13,815 nucleotides of DNA from Prevotellaceae bacterium (lineage in GTDB: Bacteria > Bacteroidota > Bacteroidia > Bacteroidales > Paludibacteraceae), in contig JAIRTG010000025.1 of NCBI GenBank assembly GCA_031255055.1, forward strand, positions 1 to 13,815. The letters are read 5' to 3'. A program made the position numbers and the translations under genes. The notes under the pieces were generated by a model. That model saw only the letters and a program-made list of their open reading frames with translations, was not told the DNA's origin and did no database searches. This document shows positions 7,548-13,240 of the stretch, piece by piece; positions within the stretch are counted from its first letter, which is position 1, and every line of letters begins with the position of its first letter.

Positions 7548-7581
7548 TTGTCTGCGTTTAACCGTTTATTCTTATAAAGTA

Positions 7582-7602
7582 CAAATATAACCAAATCCGG
7601 TT
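7582..7602 (-). promoter_or_regulatory. Promoter with overlapping dyad before the SatD-like gene
   Basis: On the minus strand TATATTTG (7582-7589) matches the TAnnTTTG -7 consensus exactly, 34 bp before the ATG. Overlapping its upstream edge is AACCAAATCCGGTT (7589-7602), whose ends AACC/GGTT are inverted repeats. A repressor bound there would cover the promoter. The operator role is inference. Confidence 0.5.
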
Positions 7603-7634
7603 ATGAATAAGAGGAGTTGGTTCGGCGATAAAAT

Positions 7635-8447
7635 TCATTTTGACAGACTGTACACGTCCTTTTTTGTCCGCTCCGCCCATTCGGGATACGTTTTCGACTT
7701 GTCGTAAGTTTGCCATGCAATCGGTTTCCCTATTTTGACTGTAAAATGATTCCCTTTCTGTTTAAACATTTCATCGGGCAGAAACAGCATTTCCATATTC
7801 AGTTTTATGCCGCAAAACTTCCTGAAATTCGATAAGTTATAAAAGAAATCGGAGTTTCGTCCCTGAAAATAAATCGGAACGACGTCCCGTTGATATTCGA
7901 CAGCTTTTGCCACAAAATGTTTTTTCCATTCCAGGTCGGTAATTTTTCCGTTCACTTTTCTGGAGCAGACGCCGGCCGGAAAAGTAATCAAGTGATTTTC
8001 CGATTCATAAAACTGTTGCATCCGCTCAAGATTTTCGCGCCCCTGTCCGCCGACTTTGTTTACCGGAATCAAAATATCGCTCAGAGGTTCGAGATACATC
8101 AAAAAATCGTTGGCAAAAAGGCGCACTTTCCCTTCATATTCTCGTCCGACGTGGTAGGCCAAAGCTACGCCGTCGAGTCCGCCGAGCGGATGATTGCTGA
8201 CAAAAATATAGCGGCCGCCATGAGGCAGGTTTTCAATGTTTTCGATACTTATCGTCGCATCGAGATATGCCAAAACGTCTCGCGCAAACTCAATACCGCG
8301 CGAATTCGGATAGCGAACAAAACATTCGTTTATCTCTTCAAGATGGATGGTGCGTTTCAGAAAACGAACTACAGGCTTCGGCAGATTTACTTTCGGAAGC
8401 TTCTCGTGCAAAATTTCTTCTAAATCAATTTTTAAAGGTTTATTCAT
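7635..8447 (-). CDS. PlsC-like lysophospholipid/glycerol acyltransferase
   Basis: A 270-residue protein of the 1-acylglycerol-phosphate acyltransferase superfamily, expected at the inner membrane where it moves an acyl chain to a lipid acceptor. The catalytic block is VSNHPLGGLDG with H86 and D92; the spacing is H-X5-D instead of the textbook H-X4-D, which I recall as normal for this Bacteroidota subfamily. The second block is FPAGVCSR, replacing FPEG. Downstream, DLEWKKHFVAKAVEY, VVPIYFQGRNS and FTVKIGKPI are well preserved. Related proteins sit in bacterial aminolipid pathways such as ornithine and glycine lipids, but no N-acyltransferase is nearby here, so the acceptor is open. The ATG at 8447 is preferred over 8480 because the -7 element lies between them. 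Gene length is normal. Confidence 0.82.
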   Translation of the reverse strand: MNKPLKIDLEEILHEKLPKVNLPKPVVRFLKRTIHLEEINECFVRYPNSRGIEFARDVLAYLDATISIENIENLPHGGRYIFVSNHPLGGLDGVALAYHVGREYEGKVRLFANDFLMYLEPLSDILIPVNKVGGQGRENLERMQQFYESENHLITFPAGVCSRKVNGKITDLEWKKHFVAKAVEYQRDVVPIYFQGRNSDFFYNLSNFRKFCGIKLNMEMLFLPDEMFKQKGNHFTVKIGKPIAWQTYDKSKTYPEWAERTKKDVYSLSK

Positions 8448-8469
8448 AACGGGTTTTTTTTGGATAATA

Positions 8470-8477
8470 CAAAAATA
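8470..8477 (-). promoter_or_regulatory. -7 element before the acyltransferase gene
   Basis: On the minus strand TATTTTTG matches TAnnTTTG exactly and lies 22 bp before the ATG at 8447. It sits inside the longer alternative frame beginning at 8480, which argues for the shorter protein. No clear -33 TTG is found at the usual spacing. Confidence 0.45.
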
Positions 8478-8628
8478 CAAAATATATCCAACGGTCTAAG
8501 AGAGTGTATAAAAACCGTATGTCAGGGCGGTGATGCCTGTGTTTGGGGGGTGATTGCGATTGCGATTGGTGTCGGAATCGGGATTTGCAGGATTTGTGGC
8601 TTATTCGTCTGTAGCGAATCTACCGGCT

Positions 8629-8648
8629 ACTGATCACTTCTGATCAGT
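8629..8648. terminator. Hairpin overlapping the meaB stop codon
   Basis: ACTGATCA and TGATCAGT form a perfect 8-bp stem with loop CTTC. On the plus strand it is followed by GGTTGTTTTTTT, a terminator-like tract, but no plus-strand gene ends here. On the minus strand it spans the meaB stop (8644-8646) without a T-rich tract after it. It may only stabilise the meaB mRNA 3' end. The role is uncertain. Confidence 0.35.
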
Positions 8649-9756
8649 GGTTGTTTTTTTGTGAGAAATAAAAGTCCAGCAGGTCTTTTGCTGCGACGAA
8701 GGAACTTATTTCGTCCGAAAGAACTTTATCTTCATATTTCTTGAGCAGCGCTGTTATTTCGGGATTTTGATAAAAGTTGCTTTTAAGTTGCTCGTTGATG
8801 CTTTCGTACATCCAGTATTTTGACTGTGCGGTACGGTTTTGATCGAAATAATGATTTTTTCTCACAAAGGCGATGTATCTCAAAATCATATTCCATAGCT
8901 CGTCAATGCCTGTTTTTTCCACAGAAGAGCAGGTGATTACTTGGGGCGACCAACCCGATTTCGGCGCGGGAAAAAGATGAAGTGCATTCTGATACTGCGA
9001 TTTTGCAACTTGAGCTTTTTCGATGTTCGAGCCGTCGCTTTTGTTGATGGCTATTCCGTCGGCCATTTCCATGATGCCGCGTTTGATACCTTGCAGCTCG
9101 TCGCCGGCGCCGGCAATTTGTATCAGCAAAAAGAAATCGACCATCGAATGTACCGCTGTTTCGGATTGTCCGACGCCAACGGTTTCTACAAAAACGGTGT
9201 CGAATCCCGCAGCTTCGCAAAGGATGATACTTTCTCTTGTCTTTCGGGCTACGCCGCCCAAAGAACCGGCCGAGGGAGATGGACGAATAAAGGCATTTTT
9301 TGCAACCGAAAGCTCTTCCATCCGTGTTTTGTCGCCCAGAATACTTCCTTTTGAGCGTTCACTGCTCGGGTCGATGGCAAGGACGGCCAGCTTGTGGTTG
9401 CGGCGAATTAAAAACATGCCCAACGCTTCGATAAAGGTGCTTTTTCCTGCACCAGGAACGCCGGTTATTCCGATACGTACCGATTTTCCCGCATGAGGAA
9501 GGCACTTTTCTATCACTTCTTGTGCTAAGATATGATGGTCGGGCAGTGAACTCTCGACAAGGGTGACGGCGCGACTTAATACGGAAATATCTCCGCTCAA
9601 AATTCCTTTTACATATTCGTCGGCGCTCAACAATTTTTTCCGTTTTATCTTTTTCAGATACGGGTTTACGATTGGAGTGTCCGATACGCCTTTCGATACG
9701 TTCAATCCTTTGTATTTAGGGTCGTTTTCGGGATGACGGTCGTGTTTGAAGTGCAT
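8644..9756 (-). CDS. meaB: Methylmalonyl-CoA mutase-associated GTPase MeaB
   Basis: A 370-residue G3E-family GTPase that loads and protects the adenosylcobalamin-dependent methylmalonyl-CoA mutase, in the propionate/succinate pathway. The Walker A motif GVPGAGKST is at residues 99-107, preceded by the MeaB-typical helical region with LVESSLPDH and EKCLPHAGKSVRIGIT. FVETVGVGQSE is the G3 region, and NKSD (238-241) replaces the more usual NKAD base-recognition motif, with the key N, K and D kept. The C-terminal portion DELWNMILRY and the YWMYESINEQL segment match the dimerisation arm of the family. Length fits the Bacteroidales form, which has about 40 extra N-terminal residues (HPENDPKYKGL). 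The mutase subunit genes are not in this window. A promoter-like element and an 11-bp hairpin lie between this gene and the DUF1573 gene. Confidence 0.93.
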   Translation of the reverse strand: MHFKHDRHPENDPKYKGLNVSKGVSDTPIVNPYLKKIKRKKLLSADEYVKGILSGDISVLSRAVTLVESSLPDHHILAQEVIEKCLPHAGKSVRIGITGVPGAGKSTFIEALGMFLIRRNHKLAVLAIDPSSERSKGSILGDKTRMEELSVAKNAFIRPSPSAGSLGGVARKTRESIILCEAAGFDTVFVETVGVGQSETAVHSMVDFFLLIQIAGAGDELQGIKRGIMEMADGIAINKSDGSNIEKAQVAKSQYQNALHLFPAPKSGWSPQVITCSSVEKTGIDELWNMILRYIAFVRKNHYFDQNRTAQSKYWMYESINEQLKSNFYQNPEITALLKKYEDKVLSDEISSFVAAKDLLDFYFSQKNNH

Positions 9757-9775
9757 GTTGATAGGGGGATAAGAA

Positions 9776-9807
9776 TAAAGCCAAGATACATTCGCGTCTT
9801 GGCTTTA
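9776..9807 (-). terminator. Stem-loop between the DUF1573 gene and meaB
   Basis: TAAAGCCAAGA (9776-9786) and TCTTGGCTTTA (9797-9807) are perfect 11-bp inverted repeats with a 10-base loop. Read on the minus strand it follows the DUF1573 gene by about 50 bp and is followed by ATTCTTATCC, a modest T-rich tract, so it is a likely terminator. Because a TAnnTTTG element lies just upstream, it would also sit at the very 5' end of a meaB transcript. Confidence 0.6.
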
Positions 9808-9816
9808 CGGGATGAA

Positions 9817-9824
9817 CAAAAATA
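9817..9824 (-). promoter_or_regulatory. -7 element before meaB
   Basis: On the minus strand TATTTTTG matches TAnnTTTG exactly and is followed by T. Transcription would begin near 9810, right at the start of the 11-bp stem-loop, giving a leader of about 50 bases before the meaB ATG. The region is AT-rich, so a chance match is possible. Confidence 0.4.
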
Positions 9825-9859
9825 AGAAATAGATAGAAAAACACATCATAAAGCAGTTT

Positions 9860-10246
9860 TTAGTTCGCTGCCGCACGTGTGACATTTCCTTTTATAAGAA
9901 GGACTTCTCTGTCCGTTTCGGCGTTCGACATTACCGTAATGCTTTTTAAGAAATTGCCGGGTCTGCCTTTGGGGTTGTAGCTGATTTTTATTTCACCGGT
10001 GTGACCCGGTTCTACGGGAGTTTTTGTCCAGTCGGGAGTGGTGCATCCGCAAGACGCCTGTACTCTTGTCAACAGCAGCGCTTCATTGCCTTCGTTTTTG
10101 AACTTGAACACATACGTTGCCAAACCTGCGTCTTCGTCAATGTCTCCAAAGTCATGTTCTTTTGTGTCAAAAGTTATAACGGCTTGCGCCAGCGCTCCGA
10201 CGCATGAGAGAATAAAACAAATTAATAATAAATTAAATTTCTTCAT
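9860..10246 (-). CDS. Secreted DUF1573 domain protein
   Basis: A 128-residue exported protein made of a signal peptide and one DUF1573 domain, an immunoglobulin-like fold of the ASPM/SPD-2/Hydin type. The signal peptide is MKKFNLLLICFILSCVGALAQA. The domain is seen in ITFDTKEHDFGDIDEDAG, YVFKFKNEGNEALLLTRVQASCGCTTPDW, VEPGHTGEIKISYNPKGRPG and SITVMSN. The paired cysteines of CGCT are the family hallmark. Such proteins are abundant and secreted in Bacteroidota, but their role is not established; adhesion or envelope assembly is often guessed. It has its own -7 element and a probable terminator, so it is likely transcribed alone. Confidence 0.88.
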   Translation of the reverse strand: MKKFNLLLICFILSCVGALAQAVITFDTKEHDFGDIDEDAGLATYVFKFKNEGNEALLLTRVQASCGCTTPDWTKTPVEPGHTGEIKISYNPKGRPGNFLKSITVMSNAETDREVLLIKGNVTRAAAN

Positions 10247-10287
10247 ATCTTCTATTTTTAGTTTATTTGTTAAAAAAATGAACGGTG

Positions 10288-10295
10288 CAAAGGTA
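10288..10295 (-). promoter_or_regulatory. -7 element before the DUF1573 gene
   Basis: On the minus strand TACCTTTG is an exact TAnnTTTG match, about 40 bp before the ATG. A TTTTG lies 15 bp upstream of it (near 10311-10315), a little closer than the usual -33 spacing. Confidence 0.5.
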
Positions 10296-10349
10296 TAAAA
10301 TTATACGGGACAAAAGCATTACTTTTATTGAAAAAGCATTAAATAATTA

Positions 10350-10453
10350 GTGATTAGCGATTAGTGATTAGTGAAGAGTGAAGAGCGAAGAGCGATTAAT
10401 CATAGCGAATCTGCACTCATCATTCTTCATTCTTCACTCTTCATTCTTCACTA
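10350..10453. repeat. Heptamer inverted array, composite repeat copy 2
   Basis: Seven left units (GTGATTA, GCGATTA, GTGATTA, GTGAAGA twice, GCGAAGA, GCGATTA; 10350-10398) are followed by a 20-bp spacer and five right units (ATCATTC, TTCATTC, TTCACTC, TTCATTC, TTCACTA; 10419-10453). The spacer contains ATAGCGAATCTGCA (10402-10415), the 14-bp core shared with the other arrays. This copy uses an AAGA unit type not seen elsewhere in the window, and both arms changed together, so the arms still pair (partly as G-T). It directly precedes GC-rich module copy 2. Confidence 0.82.
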
Positions 10454-10462
10454 TAAACGCTG

Positions 10463-10570
10463 TCTTCGGGGCGTTGCGGGGCGGAGCCCCGCAGAGGGGG
10501 TAGCGGAAGACCGCCGAAGGCGGGCTGTAGCGAGGGGGAGACTTCCCCCCCCTCATTCTCTTTCTCTTTA
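10463..10570 (+). repeat. GC-rich triple-hairpin module, copy 2
   Basis: Same module and orientation as copy 1. The three stems are unchanged. The first loop is GGA instead of AGC, the second GAA instead of GCA, and the linker reads CTGTAG instead of CTGAAG. The third hairpin is followed by extra C residues and a tail CTCATTCTCTTTCTCTTT. It lies upstream of the aminotransferase gene, about 170 bp before its ATG, so any transcription through it from the left would place three strong hairpins in the leader region. Confidence 0.8.
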
Positions 10571-10660
10571 TTTTCCTTTTTAGAAGTCTGTTTATCGGGT
10601 TATTTTCATCATTTTCCTTTTAGAGGTCTGTTTATCGGATGATTTTCATCATTTTCCTTT
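10571..10660. repeat. 41-bp tandem duplication upstream of the aminotransferase
   Basis: A 41-bp unit (10571-10611) beginning TTTTCCTTTTTAGAAGTCTG is followed by a 40-bp second copy (10612-10651) with a few substitutions, and then the first bases of a third (TTTTCCTTTTTATTTC). The shared segment GTCTGTTTATCGG is followed by ATTTTCATCA in both. The repeat starts exactly where the pyrimidine tail of the GC module ends, so it may have arisen by slippage at that junction. No gene lies within it. Confidence 0.7.
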
Positions 10661-10701
10661 TTATTTCACGGGAATGGAAAGCGGGATTGTGTATTTTTAT
10701 T

Positions 10702-10709
10702 TAATTTTG
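10702..10709 (+). promoter_or_regulatory. -7 element before the aminotransferase gene
   Basis: TAATTTTG matches TAnnTTTG exactly and lies 28 bp before the ATG. A TTG occurs at 10687-10689, which is closer than the usual -33 spacing. The leader is short and A-rich, typical of the phylum. Confidence 0.5.
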
Positions 10710-10737
10710 CGCATCAAAAAAAATAAAATATACAACC

Positions 10738-11931
10738 ATGTTATCCGTATCAGAACGTTTAGCGGCATTGTCGCCTTCCGAAACACTGGCCATGTCGCAA
10801 AAAAGTGCGGAGCTTAAAGCTCTGGGCATCGATGTTATTAATCTTAGCGTGGGCGAACCCGACTTTACAACTCCCAAACATATTAAAGATGCGGGAAAAA
10901 AAGCAATAGATGACGATTTTTCGTTCTATTCGCCGGTTCCCGGATTTCTTTCGTTGAGGAACGCCATTTGCGAAAAATTGAAAAAGGAAAATAAGCTAGA
11001 ATTTACGCCCGACCAAATTGTATGCTCAAACGGCGCTAAGCAATCGGTATGCAATGTCCTGCTTTCGATTGCAGGCAGAGGCGACGAAGTGATTATCCCC
11101 GCGCCGTACTGGGTGAGCTATCCCGAAATGGTGAAGCTGGCGGAAGGGAAATCTGTTATTGTTTCGGCGGGGATCGCACAAGATTTTAAAATAAGCCCCG
11201 AGCAGTTGGAAAACGCAATAACACCGCGAACAAAAGCGATGATTCTCTGCTCGCCCTCTAATCCGACAGGAAGCGTCTATACGCGCAGCGAACTGAAAGG
11301 GCTGGCCGACGTGCTGGCAAAACATCCCGATATGGTCGTTATTTCGGACGAAATATATGAACATATCAATTACACAGGCCGTCACGAAAGCCTCGCCCAA
11401 TTTGAAAATATCCGCGAAAGAACCGTCATTGTGAACGGGATCTCAAAAGGATATGCGATGACAGGCTGGCGTCTGGGCTGGATCGCCGCCCCGAAACAGA
11501 TTGCCGCCGCCTGCAATAAACTACAGGGACAATATACATCGGGAGCCTGTTCGATCGCTCAAAAGGCAGCAGAAGCCGCCTATCTGGGCGACCAGTCGTG
11601 TGTAGCCGAAATGAGAAGCGCTTTTGAAAGGCGTAAAAACCTGGTGGTCAAATTAGCCCGACAAAGCAACGGACTGAAAGTAAATGAGCCTGCGGGCGCA
11701 TTTTATATCTTCCCCGACTGTAGCGCATACTACGGCAAGTCGTACAACGGAAGAACGATAACCGACTCGAGCGACTTAGCCATGTATCTATTGGAAGAAG
11801 GACACGTAGCCTGTGTCGGAGGAGCCGCTTTCGGAGCGCCCGAATGTATCCGGATGTCGTATGCCACATCCGACGAAAACCTGCAAGAAGCTTTCGGACG
11901 AATTGCCATTGCGTTGGATAAGCTGGGTTGA
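10738..11931 (+). CDS. Class I PLP-dependent aminotransferase (aspartate aminotransferase-like)
   Basis: A 397-residue cytosolic fold-type I aminotransferase of the I-gamma kind found in bacteria, often annotated aspC. It should transfer the amino group of aspartate or a similar amino acid to 2-oxoglutarate. Visible landmarks are the N-terminal IDVINLSVGEPDFTTP segment, YSPVPGF, the PLP-contact ANGAKQ-like CSNGAKQSV, N175 in SPSNPTGSVY, D204 and Y207 in ISDEIYEH, the Schiff-base lysine K237 in GISKGYAMTGWRLGW, and the carboxylate-binding R372 in CIRMSYATS. Length is standard and the reading frame is intact. ATG at 10738 fits the family N-terminus. The gene is flanked by composite repeat copies 2 and 3 in opposite orientation and ends in a strong terminator. 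Exact substrate preference (aspartate versus prephenate or aromatic acceptors) cannot be fixed by sequence. Confidence 0.92.
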   Translation: MLSVSERLAALSPSETLAMSQKSAELKALGIDVINLSVGEPDFTTPKHIKDAGKKAIDDDFSFYSPVPGFLSLRNAICEKLKKENKLEFTPDQIVCSNGAKQSVCNVLLSIAGRGDEVIIPAPYWVSYPEMVKLAEGKSVIVSAGIAQDFKISPEQLENAITPRTKAMILCSPSNPTGSVYTRSELKGLADVLAKHPDMVVISDEIYEHINYTGRHESLAQFENIRERTVIVNGISKGYAMTGWRLGWIAAPKQIAAACNKLQGQYTSGACSIAQKAAEAAYLGDQSCVAEMRSAFERRKNLVVKLARQSNGLKVNEPAGAFYIFPDCSAYYGKSYNGRTITDSSDLAMYLLEEGHVACVGGAAFGAPECIRMSYATSDENLQEAFGRIAIALDKLG

Positions 11932-11959
11932 GTGAAGTGAAAGAACACCTCCTTGACGG

Positions 11960-11993
11960 CAAAGGCGAACGGGTAGTTACCTGTTCGCCTTTG
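11960..11993 (+). terminator. Terminator after the aminotransferase gene
   Basis: CAAAGGCGAAC and GTTCGCCTTTG are perfect 11-bp arms (11960-11970 and 11983-11993). The intervening bases extend the stem by a G-T and three more pairs, leaving an AGTT loop. The hairpin starts 29 bp after the stop and is followed by TTGTG, so the T-tract is short. The structure is nearly symmetric and could also end transcription from the minus strand. Confidence 0.8.
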
Positions 11994-12021
11994 TTGTGAG
12001 CAGCCGGTACGATAGCCGGCA

Positions 12022-12192
12022 TCAGACCTCATTATTTTCGCGCACAAAAGCCGATACCGTCAAGCGATGTACGCCCAAGATGCGGGCGATGGCCGATTTC
12101 GACACTTTTTTGTCGAGCAGCTTTTTTATTTCGGCATCCTTACCGGTGAGTTTCCTGACGTTGGATTTACTTCCTTTCGGACGACCAATAAT
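12022..12192 (-). pseudogene. Serine site-specific recombinase, C-terminal fragment
   Basis: The minus strand from about 12192 down to the stop at 12022-12024 encodes roughly 54 residues: GRPKGSKSNVRKLTGKDAEI, then KKLLDKKVSKSAIARILGVH, then RLTVSAFVRENNEV. This is the hinge and helix-turn-helix end of a resolvase/invertase-type serine recombinase, with the GRPKGS motif that normally follows the catalytic domain. The catalytic domain, including the active serine, is missing: the frame runs directly into the tail of GC-rich module copy 3. There is no start codon. The HTH is not obviously decayed, so the loss may be recent or the fragment may be kept. Either the repeat inserted at the hinge or the two arrived together. 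The intact protein would cut and exchange DNA at paired sites. Confidence 0.72.
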
Positions 12193-12298
12193 GAGAAAGA
12201 ATATTAGGGGGGGGGAAGTCTCCCCCTCGCTACAGCCCGCCGTAGGCGGTCTTCCGCTACCCCCTCTGCGGGGCGCTGCCCCGCAACGCCCCGTAAGA
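12193..12298 (-). repeat. GC-rich triple-hairpin module, copy 3 (inverted)
   Basis: This is the same module on the minus strand. The stems match copies 1 and 2; the second-hairpin loop is TAC instead of GCA or GAA, and the linker reads CTGTAG. The run of C after the third hairpin is longer (nine on the minus strand). The tail CTAATATTCTTTCTCATT ends at the recombinase fragment. The outer junction, GTCTTACGGGGCG, is shared only with copy 4, which shows that copies 3 and 4 are the closest pair and face each other. Confidence 0.8.
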
Positions 12299-12300
12299 CA

Positions 12301-12623
12301 GTGATTAAATAGCGATTAGTGTTTAGTGATTAGTGTTTAGTGTTTAGTGTTTAGTGTTTAGTGTTTAGTGATTAGTGTTTAATTATTAAACATCGCGAAC
12401 TTGCAAATCACTAAATACTAAACACTAAACACTAATCACTAATCACTAATCGTTAAACACTAATCACTAATCACTAATCGTTAAACACTAAACACTAAAC
12501 ACTAATCACTAATCACTAATCACTAAACACTAATCGTTAAACACTAAACACTAATCACTAAACACTAAACACTAATCACTAAACACTAAACACTAATCGT
12601 TAAACACTAATCACTAATCACTA
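12301..12623. repeat. Heptamer inverted array, composite repeat copy 3
   Basis: The left arm has ten contiguous units (12312-12381), mainly GTGTTTA with some GTGATTA and one GCGATTA. After a short spacer come 31 perfectly phased right units (12407-12623) without a single indel: ATCACTA, AACACTA, four ATCGTTA and one AATACTA. Each ATCGTTA is followed by AACACTA. The spacer holds the 14-bp core ATCGCGAACTTGCA (12392-12405). It is the longest array in the window. The arms are complementary by unit type, although lengths differ threefold. No reading frame is credible. Confidence 0.88.
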
Positions 12624-12728
12624 TAAAAATTGCACCCCTCCGACACGATAAATGATAAAGCGGCATCGCCACGCCGTCTTCCCCCATTCAACTTTTACGG
12701 AATAATGCTATTAATCGGGTGATTATAA
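12621..12728. repeat. 108-bp inverted repeat, left arm
   Basis: From CTATAAAAATTGCACC to GGGTGATTATAA, these 108 bases recur in reverse complement at 13133-13240 with the same length and only two differences (at arm positions 40 and 74). The arm joins the heptamer array on its outer side and the 21-bp array on its inner side. It contains the local dyad CGGCATCGCCACGCCG. No protein frame was recognised. Such near-identity over non-repetitive sequence points to recent inverted duplication or gene conversion. Confidence 0.9.
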
Positions 12729-13137
12729 CTCGGTTATAGGCGACTATCATCTAATTTTAGGCGACTATTATTAAATTTTTGGTGACTATAATTCAATTTT
12801 AGGCGACTATAATTCAATTTTAGGCGACTATAATTCAGTTTTAGGCGACTATAATTCAATTATAGGCGACTATAATTCAATTATAGGCGACTATAATTCA
12901 ATTATAGGCGACTATAATTCAGTTTTAGGCGACTATAATTCAATTATAGGCGACTATAATTCAGTTTTAGGCGACTATAATTCGGTTATAGTCGACTATA
13001 ATTTGATTTTAGTCGCCTATAATTCAATTTCGGTTGACTGTAAATTAATTTTACTAACCTATAAAACAATTTCAGTAGACTATAGTTTAATTCCGGACGA
13101 CTATAATTAGATGACAGTTACCTATAATAGCATTATA
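12718..13137. repeat. Array of 21-bp phased, near-palindromic units
   Basis: The marker GGCGACTAT recurs at 12739, 12760, 12781 (GGTGACTAT), 12802 and so on, and every following unit up to 13117 keeps exactly 21-bp spacing: 19 units, plus GGTGATTAT at 12718 in phase. The common unit is AGGCGACTAT plus AATTCAATTAT or AATTCAATTTT. Central units are nearly identical; units from about 12991 rightward are diverged yet still in phase. Within most units CTATAATTCAATTATAG is a perfect or one-off 17-bp palindrome, separated by GCGA. At 12986-13001 a 16-bp perfect palindrome, TTATAGTCGACTATAA, marks a switch: the next unit reads AGTCGCCTAT, the reverse complement of the left-hand type. There are no unique spacers, so it is not a CRISPR. 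One frame is open for about 110 codons but lacks a start. Confidence 0.9.
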
Positions 13138-13240
13138 ATCACCCGATTAATAGCATTATTCCGTAAAAGTTGAATGAGGGAAGACGGCGTGGCGATGCCG
13201 TTTTATCATTTATCGTGTCGGAGGGGTGCAATTTTTATAG
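13133..13240. repeat. 108-bp inverted repeat, right arm
   Basis: The reverse complement of 12621-12728 with two substitutions and no length change. It links the diverged end of the 21-bp array to heptamer array copy 4. With the left arm it could form a cruciform stem of 108 bp enclosing the 21-bp array, or allow inversion of that array by homologous recombination. Confidence 0.9.

Noticed and set aside
8903..9496. Frames on both strands inside meaB
   Set aside because: They overlap the well-conserved GTPase domain and contain no motifs of their own.
11648..12047. Minus-strand frames over the end of the aminotransferase and its terminator
   Set aside because: They are shadows; the real minus-strand signal here is the serine recombinase remnant, which is in a different frame.
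12775..13110. Heptapeptide-repeat protein (GDYNSIL-type) encoded by the 21-bp array
   Set aside because: The frame is open for about 110 codons only because 21 is a multiple of three. It has no ATG, GTG or early TTG start, and a TAA lies just upstream in the same frame.
12718..13137. CRISPR array
   Set aside because: Units are contiguous at 21 bp with no unique spacers, and no cas genes are present.
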